Counted from the first letter of the stretch, positions 49,991-59,230 are shown. The stretch is DNA of 64,000 nucleotides from JALCOL01 sp022649665 (GCA_030372335.1 JAUDCW010000004.1), one strand, 5' to 3'. A program made the numbers and translations. Notes: a model not told the origin generated them from the letters alone.

Positions 49991-51043
49991 TCAAGCCTTT
50001 TCAAGCGCTTGTGATTTTTTTTCAAAGTGCTGCGTAGTTTTTTTAATTCGTTTGGTCCCACGTGCTTGGATCAATTCAGCGCCGACGCTGACACCAAGTT
50101 CAGCTGGTGTTTCGGCATCGATCTTGATCCCGATCGGCATATTGACCCGCTCGATTTGGGCATCTGTAAATCCCGCTTTTTTCAATGCCACGATCAGATT
50201 GCGCACTTTATTAGCACTCCCCATATTGCCGATATAATAAGCCGGTGTTTTCAAGACTTGCTTCAGCACGACTTCATCAAAGGCATGGCCGCGTGTCATG
50301 ATCACGACATAGTCAGAATCATTGATCGGACATTTTTCACCGATTTGATTAAAATCGCCGCAGATCAGCTCATCCGCTGTTGGAAAAAGACCTTTTGTTA
50401 CGTAGTCGGGACGATCATCGAAGACGACTGTGTAGAAATCCAATGTCGAAAGTAGCGGAACCAGTGCCTGGGCAACATGACCGCCGCCGAAAACATATAC
50501 TTTACTGCCGTCAACAAGCGGTTCGACCAAAAAAGTTTTGCCATCCATTTCAAACATCCGCCGTGAACGCGTCTGAACGATTTTCGGATCACTCAGATCC
50601 ACATTTTGAAAACCGGTCGATTTGCTGTAAAAGCCGAAAGACATGTGTTTCCCTTCGATCTGGTCAATGATCCACGTCGGTTCATGGCGTTCGATCTGCC
50701 GGAGCAGTTCATTGACAATGTGGAGCGTCTGTTGATCAGCCGCTGGTACGTAATTATAAATCAGGTCGACACGTCCCCCGCAGACCATTCCCAAGTCCCC
50801 TGGCGTCAGCGTGTGGCGTTCTTCTTTTGATTCTTTATTTGCGAGCACTTCTTTAGCCGTATTTTCGGCGACAAATTCGACTTTCCCGCCGCCGATCGTC
50901 CCAGCCGTCCGTCCTTTACCGGTAACGATCATGCGCGCGCCGCTTGAGCGCGGTGTCGATCCGACCGAATCAGCAACACTGACGATCACTGCGTCTTCTT
51001 GTTCTTCCAAACACTTCTTCAAGGCTAAAAGCACATCTTCCAT
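49991..51043 (-). CDS. XdhC/CoxI family molybdenum cofactor chaperone
   Basis: A 350-residue accessory protein that binds Mo cofactor, promotes its sulfuration (or selenation) and inserts it into xanthine dehydrogenase-type enzymes. The N-terminal XdhC/CoxI domain has VSVADSVGSTPRSSGARMIV, GTIGGGKVEF and the conserved cysteine in PGDLGMVCGGRVDLIYNYV. The C-terminal Rossmann domain has VYVFGGGHVAQALVPLLS. It should not be confused with the small xdhC Fe-S subunit below. It is encoded two bases after the ModE-like gene and before the fusion hydroxylase. Confidence 0.95.
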   Translation of the reverse strand: MEDVLLALKKCLEEQEDAVIVSVADSVGSTPRSSGARMIVTGKGRTAGTIGGGKVEFVAENTAKEVLANKESKEERHTLTPGDLGMVCGGRVDLIYNYVPAADQQTLHIVNELLRQIERHEPTWIIDQIEGKHMSFGFYSKSTGFQNVDLSDPKIVQTRSRRMFEMDGKTFLVEPLVDGSKVYVFGGGHVAQALVPLLSTLDFYTVVFDDRPDYVTKGLFPTADELICGDFNQIGEKCPINDSDYVVIMTRGHAFDEVVLKQVLKTPAYYIGNMGSANKVRNLIVALKKAGFTDAQIERVNMPIGIKIDAETPAELGVSVGAELIQARGTKRIKKTTQHFEKKSQALEKA

Positions 51044-51045
51044 TT

Positions 51046-51420
51046 TTACTTTCCTCCTGATCGATCTTTGATGTTGTCCTCTTTAAAAATTTCATAAAAA
51101 TATTTATCTGCGACTTCATAGACTTCTTTTTGAAACGCCAAATATTTGCGCATCAGCTCTTTGCCTTCATCTGTCAAAGTCGAGCCGCCGCCGCGAGCGC
51201 CGCCGACATTTTTGATCGCCAGCGGATAACCGACTTCTTCTTCGGCACGCTTCAAAATCCGCCACGCTTTGTTGTAGCTCATGCCCATTTCCTTTGCGGC
51301 CGTATTCAAAGAGCCGTTTTTGGCGATTTTCTGCATCAGCTGAACGACTCCTGGACCATAAAAGATGCGGTCTGTCCGCAGTTTTAAATTCAAACTGTAG
51401 CCGAATGGTTTCTTTTCCAT
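51046..51420 (-). CDS. ModE N-terminal domain (winged HTH) regulator
   Basis: A 124-residue protein equivalent to the DNA-binding half of ModE. YGPGVVQLMQKIAKNGSLNT, AAKEMGMSYNKAWRILKRAE and GGARGGGSTLTDEGKELMRK are the LysR-type winged helix and wing. The molybdate-binding MOP domains of full ModE are missing, so molybdate sensing must be absent or indirect. The ATG at 51420 has AGGTG eight bases upstream. It leads a unit with the XdhC chaperone, and a small inverted repeat lies between its promoter and start. Confidence 0.9.
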   Translation of the reverse strand: MEKKPFGYSLNLKLRTDRIFYGPGVVQLMQKIAKNGSLNTAAKEMGMSYNKAWRILKRAEEEVGYPLAIKNVGGARGGGSTLTDEGKELMRKYLAFQKEVYEVADKYFYEIFKEDNIKDRSGGK

Positions 51421-51442
51421 CTTTTTCACCTGCTTTCTGCGA

Positions 51443-51465
51443 ATGGTATAACCATATACATTATA
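51443..51465 (-). promoter_or_regulatory. ModE-like gene promoter and ATGGT/ACCAT inverted repeat
   Basis: TATAAT on the minus strand (51465-51460) is 39 bases before the ATG; a matching -35 box is poor (TAGTCA at 17-base spacing). ATGGT-ATA-ACCAT at 51443-51455 lies just downstream of the -10 box, where an autoregulatory operator could act. Confidence 0.45.
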
Positions 51466-51506
51466 ACAGCTCCGGAAAAAACTGACTACCGCTGCCCTTG
51501 GCTTTA

Positions 51507-51543
51507 AAACAAAAGAAAGGAAGAGCCGGTTGCGGCTCTTCCT
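51507..51543 (-). terminator. Intrinsic terminator of the first xdhA gene
   Basis: AGGAAGAGCCG and CGGCTCTTCCT form a perfect 11-bp stem with a four-base loop and a T-rich tail on the minus strand, 24 bases past the stop. Confidence 0.88.
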
Positions 51544-51567
51544 AAACGATTTCAGAAATACAACCTT

Positions 51568-53844
51568 TTAGATCATTTTCTCTTCTTGGAAACGTTCGAT
51601 CAAACGCTGCGGCGTCAGCGGCAAGCGGTCAAAACCGATCCCGGTTGCCTGAAGCACTGCATTTCTGATCGCGGCAGCCGCTGGGATACATGGCGGTTCA
51701 CCGAGCGACTTGTTGCCAAACGGTCCGGTTGGATCCTCGGTTTCAACGAATTCAGCTTTCAAGTCCGGCAAATCCATCGACGTGGGGATCTTGTAGTCAA
51801 GCAGATTGTCGTTCAGCATTTTCCCTTTTTGATTGAAGAGCAGCTCTTCGCTGAGAGCATAAGCGATCGACATCGCCATCCCGCCGTGAACTTGTCCGCT
51901 GGCGGTCCCCGGATTGATCACACGTCCGCAGTCATGGACATCGACGGCATCGAGTACTTTGACTTTGCCAAGCGCCATATCGACTTCGACTTCGACAAAG
52001 CAGCAGCCCATCGAAAAAGCATTGCTGCGGCAGTCGAATGTATCTTCTGCCGTGATGTGGATCGACCGTTCACGCGAGTAGATCGACTCTTCTGCGATAT
52101 CGGCTACCGAACGCAAGACTTTGCGAGTGAACTTATTGACGATTTGATCATTTTCGATATCAAGAGATTCAACCGTCATATCGAGCACAAATGCGGCGTA
52201 TTCCAAGATTTTTTCTTTAAGTTCCAAACCGACTTTCTTGACCGCGCCGCCTGCTACGTATGTCTGCCGTGAAGCATAAGCAGCCGTATCAAAAGGGGTC
52301 ACCTCGGTATCCTGCATCGATTGGATATAAACTTTGTCAGGCGAGATCCCAGTGATTTCAGAAGCCATTTGGGTAAAGACTGTATCCGCGCCTTGCCCGA
52401 TTTCGGTTGCTCCGAGCTGGACTTGCATCGAGCCGTCTTGGTTCAAAACCATCCGGCACGAAGAATGTTCCAAGGAGATCGGATAGATCCCGCATTCGTA
52501 CAAGAAGATCGACATCCCGACACCGCGGCGGATATTCCCAGTCTGATTCGCATATTTTTTGCGTTTTTCATCCCAATGGATATATTCGCGCCCGCGTTCG
52601 ATGCATTCGGGCAAACCGCAAGTGAGCGCTTCGGTCCCAGACTCTTCATCGACATATTCGTCCGTGATGCAGTTTTTCAAGCGGAAATCGATTGGATCCA
52701 TCCCGAGCTTCAGCGCCACGTCATCCATCATCGACTCCATTGCGAAGCTGGCTTGTGGGATTCCGTAAGCACGCATCGCCCCGGCCGTCGAAATATTCGT
52801 ATAGACGGTCCGTCCGTGAACGCGCAAATAATGTTCGTCTTGATACATATTTTTGAAGAAGCCCATTGCGTTCGCACAGACGGAGTGTCCATGTGAAGCG
52901 TAGCCGCCGTTGTTCGAGATCACTTCGACCTCGCGGGACTGCAAGCGGCCGTTTTCATCGACTTTCATATCGATATCGATATCCATCGCGTGACGGGTCC
53001 GCGTTGCATAGAATACTTCTTCACGGCTCAATGACAACTTGACCAGCTCGCCATTCATCTTCACTGTACAAAACGCATTCAGCGGTTCGAATAGCGAATC
53101 TTGCTTGTTCCCGAAGCCGCCGCCGACGTAAGGTTTGATGACCCGCACTTTCCCCCAATCGATCCCGAGTGCTTGTGCAGTGATCCGCCGCACGATATGC
53201 GGGATCTGGGTCGAGGAAACGATCACGATCTTGCCGTTTTTGATCTGTGCATAGGAATTTGCATTTTCAATATGGGCATGCTGGATCGGCTGCGTATGAT
53301 AAGACATTTTAAATTCTTTAGCATCTGGTTTGATGTCAACCGGTGTGCCGACAACATATTCATGCTCGCCGAGAATATTTTGCGGTTTTTCCTCATGGAT
53401 CAGCAAATCGCTCTTGAGCGACTCTTGCGGTGTCAAAAATACCGGGTATTCTTCATATTCGACTTTCACCGCGTTTGCCGCTTGCGTTGCCGAAACTTCA
53501 TCATCAGCGATCACAACGGCCACTTCGTCCCCATAAAAACGGACATGCTCATTGAGCAGCTTGCGGTCCGGAAAATCTCTTTTTTCAAGTACTAAGTTCC
53601 ACGGGTGTCCGCAAGAAGAATATTGGATATCCGGCACGTCAAAACAGGTCAAGATTTTTTTAACTCCCGGAACAGCCAAGGCTTCTTCTAAATCGAAAGA
53701 TTTCACTTTCCCGTGAGCGATCGTACTGTGCACGATTTTTGCCACTAAGCATTTTTCAGGGGCCATGTCATCGCAGAATTCCGCAACACCAGTCACTTTA
53801 TCGACCGCATCGACCCGTTTCATGTTTTTTCCGACGATATGCAT
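51568..53844 (-). CDS. xdhA: Xanthine dehydrogenase molybdenum-binding subunit, paralogue 1
   Basis: A 758-residue Mo-binding catalytic subunit of the XdhA type. KRVDAVDKVTGVAEF opens the protein. VIKPYVGGGFGNKQDSLFEP binds the cofactor, AGAMRAYGIPQASFAMES carries the conserved Arg, LGATEIGQGADTVFTQMASE follows, and the catalytic Glu is in GPFGNKSLGEPPCIPAAA near residue 727. No Fe-S or FAD domain is present, so it must share the small subunits encoded upstream. It is separated from those by a terminator at 53905-53940 and has a close paralogue at 55323-57614. Confidence 0.93.
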   Translation of the reverse strand: MHIVGKNMKRVDAVDKVTGVAEFCDDMAPEKCLVAKIVHSTIAHGKVKSFDLEEALAVPGVKKILTCFDVPDIQYSSCGHPWNLVLEKRDFPDRKLLNEHVRFYGDEVAVVIADDEVSATQAANAVKVEYEEYPVFLTPQESLKSDLLIHEEKPQNILGEHEYVVGTPVDIKPDAKEFKMSYHTQPIQHAHIENANSYAQIKNGKIVIVSSTQIPHIVRRITAQALGIDWGKVRVIKPYVGGGFGNKQDSLFEPLNAFCTVKMNGELVKLSLSREEVFYATRTRHAMDIDIDMKVDENGRLQSREVEVISNNGGYASHGHSVCANAMGFFKNMYQDEHYLRVHGRTVYTNISTAGAMRAYGIPQASFAMESMMDDVALKLGMDPIDFRLKNCITDEYVDEESGTEALTCGLPECIERGREYIHWDEKRKKYANQTGNIRRGVGMSIFLYECGIYPISLEHSSCRMVLNQDGSMQVQLGATEIGQGADTVFTQMASEITGISPDKVYIQSMQDTEVTPFDTAAYASRQTYVAGGAVKKVGLELKEKILEYAAFVLDMTVESLDIENDQIVNKFTRKVLRSVADIAEESIYSRERSIHITAEDTFDCRSNAFSMGCCFVEVEVDMALGKVKVLDAVDVHDCGRVINPGTASGQVHGGMAMSIAYALSEELLFNQKGKMLNDNLLDYKIPTSMDLPDLKAEFVETEDPTGPFGNKSLGEPPCIPAAAAIRNAVLQATGIGFDRLPLTPQRLIERFQEEKMI

Positions 53845-53904
53845 CGTTTATTCACTCTCCTTTTTCAGAACGCTCAACTAGTAAGCGTTTTATCAACATG
53901 TTTG

Positions 53905-53940
53905 AAAAAAGGTGTCCCTAAGTGCTCTTAGGAACACCTT
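53905..53940 (-). terminator. Intrinsic terminator of the xdhA-xdhB-xdhC unit
   Basis: AAGGTGTCCCTAAG and CTTAGGAACACCTT pair over 14 positions with one mismatch around a four-base loop; T6 follows on the minus strand. It lies between the Fe-S subunit gene and the first-paralogue xdhA. Confidence 0.9.
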
Positions 53941-53964
53941 CATACTGCAGGTGAGATTCAGAGA

Positions 53965-54432
53965 TTATTTCTTGCCGACAACATCTTCCAAAGCATTCAA
54001 GATATTTTCATATCCTGTGCAGCGGCAAAGGTGTCCGGAGATTTTTTTGCGGAGTTCTTCACGCGTGAATGTTTCGCCGGAATTCATCAATTCAACTGCA
54101 CTCATAATGATCCCTGGAGTACAGAAACCGCATTGAACAGCAGCTTCATCAACAAACGCTTGCTGGATCGGGTTCAACTCGCCGGTATCTTTGCGCAAAC
54201 CTTCGATCGTCAAAATATGTTTGCCTTCTGCCCATTCCGTCAAATATAAGCAGGAGTCGATCGCTGTCCCGTCGATCAAAACGGTACAAGCGCCGCACTC
54301 GCCCACTTCACAGCCTTCTTTTACGCCAGTCATTCCGAGACGGCGGCGCAGCGTTTCCGCAAGGGATTCGCGGCTATCGAAGGCAACTTCTTCTTCTTTA
54401 CCATTGATGGTCATTTTGATTACTTTAAGCAT
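53965..54432 (-). CDS. xdhC: Xanthine dehydrogenase [2Fe-2S] subunit
   Basis: A 155-residue electron-transfer subunit with two [2Fe-2S] clusters. The plant-type site is CEVGECGACTVLIDGTAIDS with a fourth Cys shortly after; the second has AAVQCGFCTPGIIMSA and GHLCRCTGYENIL. It passes electrons from the Mo centre in XdhA to FAD in XdhB. AGGAGG lies eight bases before the ATG; the start overlaps the xdhB stop by eight bases. Length and motifs match E. coli XdhC (Fe-S). Confidence 0.95.
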   Translation of the reverse strand: MLKVIKMTINGKEEEVAFDSRESLAETLRRRLGMTGVKEGCEVGECGACTVLIDGTAIDSCLYLTEWAEGKHILTIEGLRKDTGELNPIQQAFVDEAAVQCGFCTPGIIMSAVELMNSGETFTREELRKKISGHLCRCTGYENILNALEDVVGKK

Positions 54433-55312
54433 TGAGCTTCCCTCCTGCTTCATTGATAGCTGCGGCAGTTGCTCTTCTGCCGAATTCAGCAATGATTTGA
54501 CGACGGAACGCTTCCGAAGCGCGCCAGCTGTTCCGCGGCTTCGTTTCTTGGAGCGCACCTTCTGCGATCGTTTCCAGCAGATCGTCATTCAGCGGCATAC
54601 CTTTGACTTTTTCTTCAGTCTTCGGACAGCGCATCGGATTAGGTCCGGCAACTCCGTACCCGACCCGGAAGTCGGCGATCGTCTTTTTATCGTCTGAGAG
54701 TTTCAAATGAACTGAACAGCCGAGCGTTGCGATTTCCATTGCATTCCGTTTGCCGTATTTCAAATAACAGCCGTGGAATCCTTCATAATTGTCTTTTGTG
54801 ATTTGAACCGAAACCAAAACTTCGTCATGTTCGCGAACCGTTTTGCTTGGTCCGGCATACCACTCAGTGATCGGAATGATCCGAGTACCTTTAGGTCCCT
54901 TGACTTCCATTTGGGCGTTCAGCGCCATCAAAGTGCTGGCAGAGTCAGCCGAAGTCACACCGTTGCAGGTATTTCCGCCGATCGTGCCCATTTCGCGGAT
55001 CTGCGGGCCGCCGACTGTATCAACTGCTTTTCCTAATGTCGGAATATTTTTTTGAATGATCGGATCACGTGTGATATCAGCAAAACAAGTCGCTGCTTTG
55101 ATCACGATCGTCCCGTCATCTTTCATCGAGATCCCGCGCAATTCGGGGATTTCATGGATACTAACTAACGTTGCTCCGGCAAGTCCGCCTTCGCGGACTT
55201 TCACTAACACATCGGTCCCGCCAGCGATGATTTCCGCTTTCGGTTCAGCAACTAGATTTTCAATAGCTTCGTCGATAGTTTTTGGTTGGTAGGTTTTTTC
55301 AATATCGTACAT
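54425..55312 (-). CDS. xdhB: Xanthine dehydrogenase FAD-binding subunit
   Basis: A 295-residue FAD subunit of the CO dehydrogenase-flavoprotein fold. AEIIAGGTDVLVKVREGG (residue ~28) and GTIGGNTCNGVTSADSA (residue ~108) bind FAD, and the C-terminal CutM-like domain follows. It receives electrons from the Fe-S subunit and reduces NAD or another acceptor. It is the only FAD subunit encoded for the three Mo catalytic chains in the window. AGGAGG precedes the ATG; it lies ten bases after the second-paralogue xdhA. Confidence 0.95.
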   Translation of the reverse strand: MYDIEKTYQPKTIDEAIENLVAEPKAEIIAGGTDVLVKVREGGLAGATLVSIHEIPELRGISMKDDGTIVIKAATCFADITRDPIIQKNIPTLGKAVDTVGGPQIREMGTIGGNTCNGVTSADSASTLMALNAQMEVKGPKGTRIIPITEWYAGPSKTVREHDEVLVSVQITKDNYEGFHGCYLKYGKRNAMEIATLGCSVHLKLSDDKKTIADFRVGYGVAGPNPMRCPKTEEKVKGMPLNDDLLETIAEGALQETKPRNSWRASEAFRRQIIAEFGRRATAAAINEAGGKLNA

Positions 55313-55322
55313 GATGTCCCTC

Positions 55323-57614
55323 CTAGATCAATCCGTTTTCTTTGAAAGCTTCCACTAAACGCTGCGGTGTCATCGGTGCTTCGTTCATTCCGATCCCTGT
55401 TGCATTCAAAATCGCATTGCGGATCGCTGGTGCAACTGGAATGCATGGCGGTTCGCCGAGTGCTTTGTTTCCAAATGGTCCTGTCGGATCTTTGACTTCG
55501 ACGAATTCGCCGTGAAGTTCAGGAACATCCATTGAAGTCGGAACCTTGTAATCCAGCAAATTCCCGTTCAGCATCCGCCCTTTATCATCGTAAAGGATCT
55601 CTTCGCTCAAGCCGTAGCCGAGGCCTTGCGCCATCCCGCCGTGAACTTGCCCTTCGGCAGTCGCCGGGTTGATGATCTTCCCGCTGTCATGGACATTGAT
55701 GATATTATTGATTTTAACTTTCCCAAGCGGCATATCGACTTCGATATCAACGAAGCAGACCCCTGTCGAGAAGGTATTTTGTTTGCATTGATGTGTTGCT
55801 TCCGCCGTGATATGTTCACAATGTTCCAGACTGTAGAACGATTCCATTGCGACTTCCGCAACTGAACGGATCACTTTGCCGGTCGCTTTTTCGACGAATT
55901 GGTTATCAACGATATCCAAAGTATCTGGTTCGACCTTCAGCACGTAGCTTGCATATCCTAAAAGTTTTTCTTTCAAGATGCCGCCGGTCTTCTTGATCGC
56001 CATCCCGCAGACATATGTTTGCCGCGAGCCGTAAGCTCCGGTATCGAATGGAGCAACGTCCGTATCTTGGGTCGATACGATGTAGATATTGTCTTCTGTG
56101 ATCCCGGTGGCTTCTGCGGCCATTTGGGTAAATACGGTATCTGCCCCTTGTCCGATTTCAGTTGCACCCATTTGAAGCTGCATCGAGCCGTCTTGATTCA
56201 TGACCATCCGGCAAGAAGAAGTTTCTAGTGAGAATGGGAACACATTGGATTTATAGTTGAAGATCGCCATCCCGATCCCTTTGCGAACGGGACCCGTTTG
56301 GTTTTGATATTCTTTGCGTTTTTCATCCCAATGGATGAACTTGCGGCCGCGTTCGATACAGTCAGTCAAACCGTAACTGTACATCGTGATCCCGTTATGC
56401 GGATCGACGTAGCCTTCTTTGATACAGTTTTTCAACCGGAATTCGAGCGGATCCATGCCGACCGCAAGGGCCATATCTTCTGTCAAACATTCAGTTGCGA
56501 AATCCCCTTGCGGAATCCCGTAAGCCCGCATTGCACCGGCAGTCGTCAAGTTGGTATAGACGGTATAGCCTTCCGTGCGGGTCGTTTTTTCATCATGATA
56601 AAGCTGTTTGAAGATATTCATTGCATTCGCCAGCAGCGCATGTCCGTGAGAAGCGTAGCCGCCTTGATTGGAATATCCAAGCATTTGACGGGCAACGAGC
56701 GTGCCGTCTTTGCGAACTGCACCTTTCAATGTAAAGTCCATTGCATGGCGTACACGCGTACATTCGAAGACTTCTTCACGGCTCAATACTAATTTGACCG
56801 CGCGTCCGCCGACTTTCGTACAAAGCCAAGCATTGATCGGTTCATACAGTACTTCTTGTTTGTTCCCGAAACCACCGCCGATGTATGGCTTGATGACGCG
56901 AACTTTCCCCCAGTCGATCCCCAGCGCCTGTGCAACGACACGGCGGCAGATATGCGGGATCTGTGTGGATGAAACAACGACGATCTTGCCGTTTTCGACG
57001 CGTGCCCAAGAAAGCGCAGATTCGATGTGGCAATGTTGGATCGTTGGCGTTTTGATTTCCCGTTCAACGACAACGACATCCTCTTCATCTTTGATCGCTT
57101 CTTCAAACGTCGTTTCTTCCGTGTTCATATTCGCATGAACGATGATATTGTTCGGCCGTTCTTCGTGGATGATGTTATCCGTATTATTAACTGATTGCTG
57201 CGGTTTTAAAACTGGTTCATATTCTTCGTAATCGATCTTGAGCAAACGTTCTGCACGCTGGCATGCAACATTGTCTTCTGCGACGATCGCCGCGATGTCG
57301 TCTCCAAAACAGCGGACCCGTTCATTCAACATTTTACGGTCTTGGATATCTTGATGCGCTGGTTCAACTGACCAAGGATGTCCCGGCGTTGGAAATTGGA
57401 TATCGGGTACATCGAAACAGGTAAAGATCTTTACGACCCCTGGAACCTTTTCTGCTTCAGTCGTATCGATTGATTTGACACGGCCGTTTGCAATGGTACT
57501 GTGAACTACTTTGGCAACTAGACAATCTTCAGGGACCATGTCCTCTGAATATTTTGCAACGCCGGTGACCTTATCTACAGCGTCGACTCTTTTGAGACTT
57601 TTGCCTACTCCCAT
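55323..57614 (-). CDS. xdhA: Xanthine dehydrogenase molybdenum-binding subunit, paralogue 2
   Basis: A 763-residue Mo-binding subunit closely related to the paralogue at 51568-53844. The same blocks recur: KRVDAVDKVTGVAKYSEDM, VIKPYIGGGFGNKQEVLYEP, AGAMRAYGIPQGDFATEC, LQMGATEIGQGADTVFTQMA and the catalytic-Glu segment GPFGNKALGEPPCIPVAP. It is first in a complete xdhA-xdhB-xdhC unit, so it is the likely main purine dehydrogenase. AAAGGAGG lies six bases before the ATG. Confidence 0.95.
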   Translation of the reverse strand: MGVGKSLKRVDAVDKVTGVAKYSEDMVPEDCLVAKVVHSTIANGRVKSIDTTEAEKVPGVVKIFTCFDVPDIQFPTPGHPWSVEPAHQDIQDRKMLNERVRCFGDDIAAIVAEDNVACQRAERLLKIDYEEYEPVLKPQQSVNNTDNIIHEERPNNIIVHANMNTEETTFEEAIKDEEDVVVVEREIKTPTIQHCHIESALSWARVENGKIVVVSSTQIPHICRRVVAQALGIDWGKVRVIKPYIGGGFGNKQEVLYEPINAWLCTKVGGRAVKLVLSREEVFECTRVRHAMDFTLKGAVRKDGTLVARQMLGYSNQGGYASHGHALLANAMNIFKQLYHDEKTTRTEGYTVYTNLTTAGAMRAYGIPQGDFATECLTEDMALAVGMDPLEFRLKNCIKEGYVDPHNGITMYSYGLTDCIERGRKFIHWDEKRKEYQNQTGPVRKGIGMAIFNYKSNVFPFSLETSSCRMVMNQDGSMQLQMGATEIGQGADTVFTQMAAEATGITEDNIYIVSTQDTDVAPFDTGAYGSRQTYVCGMAIKKTGGILKEKLLGYASYVLKVEPDTLDIVDNQFVEKATGKVIRSVAEVAMESFYSLEHCEHITAEATHQCKQNTFSTGVCFVDIEVDMPLGKVKINNIINVHDSGKIINPATAEGQVHGGMAQGLGYGLSEEILYDDKGRMLNGNLLDYKVPTSMDVPELHGEFVEVKDPTGPFGNKALGEPPCIPVAPAIRNAILNATGIGMNEAPMTPQRLVEAFKENGLI

Positions 57615-57676
57615 TGTTGTTCCTCCTTTTATTTAACCTTTGAACAATGTTTTTTAATTTAAGCCTTTTTGAAAAT

Positions 57677-57716
57677 AAAAAAAAGCTATAGTTGAATTTC
57701 TCTTTCAACTATAGCT
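57677..57716 (-). terminator. Intrinsic terminator of the purine permease gene
   Basis: AGCTATAGTTGAA and TTCAACTATAGCT form a perfect 13-bp stem with a seven-base loop; seven T or more follow on the minus strand. It separates the permease unit from xdhA. Confidence 0.93.
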
Positions 57717-57828
57717 ATTATATCACTTTTTCAAAAAAATAAAACGCTTTACAAAAAATTATTCTTAATTTAAATAATGGTCTTACTTTTATCGATTTCG
57801 TTATCTTTCGAAAAGATATCGTTCTTTT

Positions 57829-59187
57829 TTAAGACCTGTGAAGTCCTACCTTCACTTCGTCGAAATTAAGGATCACATTTAAAATAACGGCAGCCAGCGC
57901 AGTCATGATCACGCCGGAATGGCCGAACATCGTTGTGACCCAGTCAGGGAATCCTTTAAGTGCTCCTTGCGCAAGCGAGATCCCCACACCGAAAGCCAAG
58001 GCCGTGCCGACGATCGTATTCGTCTTTTGCGAACGTTCAGCGGCAAACAGCATATTGATCCCGGTCATCATGATCGTCGCAAAGACCGAGATCATGGCCC
58101 CGCCCAAGACTGGATAAGGAATCGAAATCAAAATCGCTGAGAGTTTCGGGAATAGACCAGCGATGATCAAGACAACTGATGCAAAAGCCATCACATGTTT
58201 ATTAACGACCTTGGTCATCGTTGTAAGACCGACGTTTTGTCCGAATGGCGAACAAATCATTCCGCCGAACATCCCGCCAAAGAAATTGATGAAACCGGAA
58301 CCCATGACAGCACCCGATAATTCGCGACCTGTAGGCTGACGGTCCATCGCGCCGACAGTTGTTGCCGTCGATTGCCCGATAATTTGGGCAGCATCAACGA
58401 TCATGATCACAACGATCGTCAAGATCGGTACGATCTGGATATCGATCCCAAAATGCATGAATTTCGGCAATTGGAAGAGCCCGGCTGTTTGGACGGATCC
58501 CAGATCGACCATTCCAAGCGGTAAAGCGATCAAATAGCCGAGGATCATTCCGATCAGAAGCGAAGCAAGTTTTGCAATTCCCTTAGCGAATGTATTCAAT
58601 AAGAAGACGATCACAAAAGTAATCATGGCAAGTGCCCAGTTTTTGGATGAGCCGAAAGTCGCAGCCCCTTCTCCGCCGGCCATGTATTTCACCACGACTG
58701 GAAATAGTGAAAGCCCGATCGCAATGATGACCGATCCGGTCACTTGCGGCGGAAACAGCACGCGGATCTTTTTGATGAACAACCCTAAAAACATGACCGC
58801 TGCGCCCCCGATGATCTGTGAAGTAAACACAGCACCGAGTCCGTAGTTTGCGCCGATCGTCATCAAAACCGGTACATAAGCGACCGCCGAACCAAAAAGA
58901 AGCGGCAATCGCGCCCCGAAACGTTTAAATATCGGGAAGCTTTGGATCAAAGTAGCCAGTCCGGAAAAAATCAGACCAGCTGAAATCAGTAAAGTCGTCG
59001 TATCTGGTGCGGCACCTTTCACTGCATTCCCCAAAAGTACCGTCGGGGTAACGATCCCGGCAATTGCGGCGACCACGTGTTGTAATCCCATTGGAGCGGC
59101 TTCAGTCACCGGAATCGCTGCGTCAAAATCGTGCAGCAGCTTTTCGGCATCTTCTCTTTCGGGAATTAGACCTGTTTCAGCACTCAT
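57829..59187 (-). CDS. NCS2 family nucleobase permease (uracil-xanthine/urate type)
   Basis: A 452-residue, about 14-helix proton-coupled purine importer. AAPMGLQHVVAAIAGIVTPT opens the membrane part. The NCS2 signature CSPFGQNVGLTTMTKVVNKH near residue 310 has Gln-Asn-x-Gly as in xanthine and uric acid transporters (XanQ, UacT, PbuX) rather than uracil carriers. The N-terminal 30 residues are hydrophilic. GGAGG precedes the ATG. Set among xanthine dehydrogenase and purine-catabolic genes, it is most likely the xanthine or urate uptake system. Confidence 0.93.
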   Translation of the reverse strand: MSAETGLIPEREDAEKLLHDFDAAIPVTEAAPMGLQHVVAAIAGIVTPTVLLGNAVKGAAPDTTTLLISAGLIFSGLATLIQSFPIFKRFGARLPLLFGSAVAYVPVLMTIGANYGLGAVFTSQIIGGAAVMFLGLFIKKIRVLFPPQVTGSVIIAIGLSLFPVVVKYMAGGEGAATFGSSKNWALAMITFVIVFLLNTFAKGIAKLASLLIGMILGYLIALPLGMVDLGSVQTAGLFQLPKFMHFGIDIQIVPILTIVVIMIVDAAQIIGQSTATTVGAMDRQPTGRELSGAVMGSGFINFFGGMFGGMICSPFGQNVGLTTMTKVVNKHVMAFASVVLIIAGLFPKLSAILISIPYPVLGGAMISVFATIMMTGINMLFAAERSQKTNTIVGTALAFGVGISLAQGALKGFPDWVTTMFGHSGVIMTALAAVILNVILNFDEVKVGLHRS

Positions 59188-59230
59188 TCAAAAACCTCCA
59201 TACTAATAATTTATTTTACAGAACATTTTA

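Noticed and set aside
47273..57614. Selenocysteine (in-frame TGA) in the Mo hydroxylases or SelD
   Set aside because: All these frames are uninterrupted and carry Cys or Glu at the expected positions. The selenium in this enzyme class is a labile cofactor ligand, so no TGA recoding is needed.
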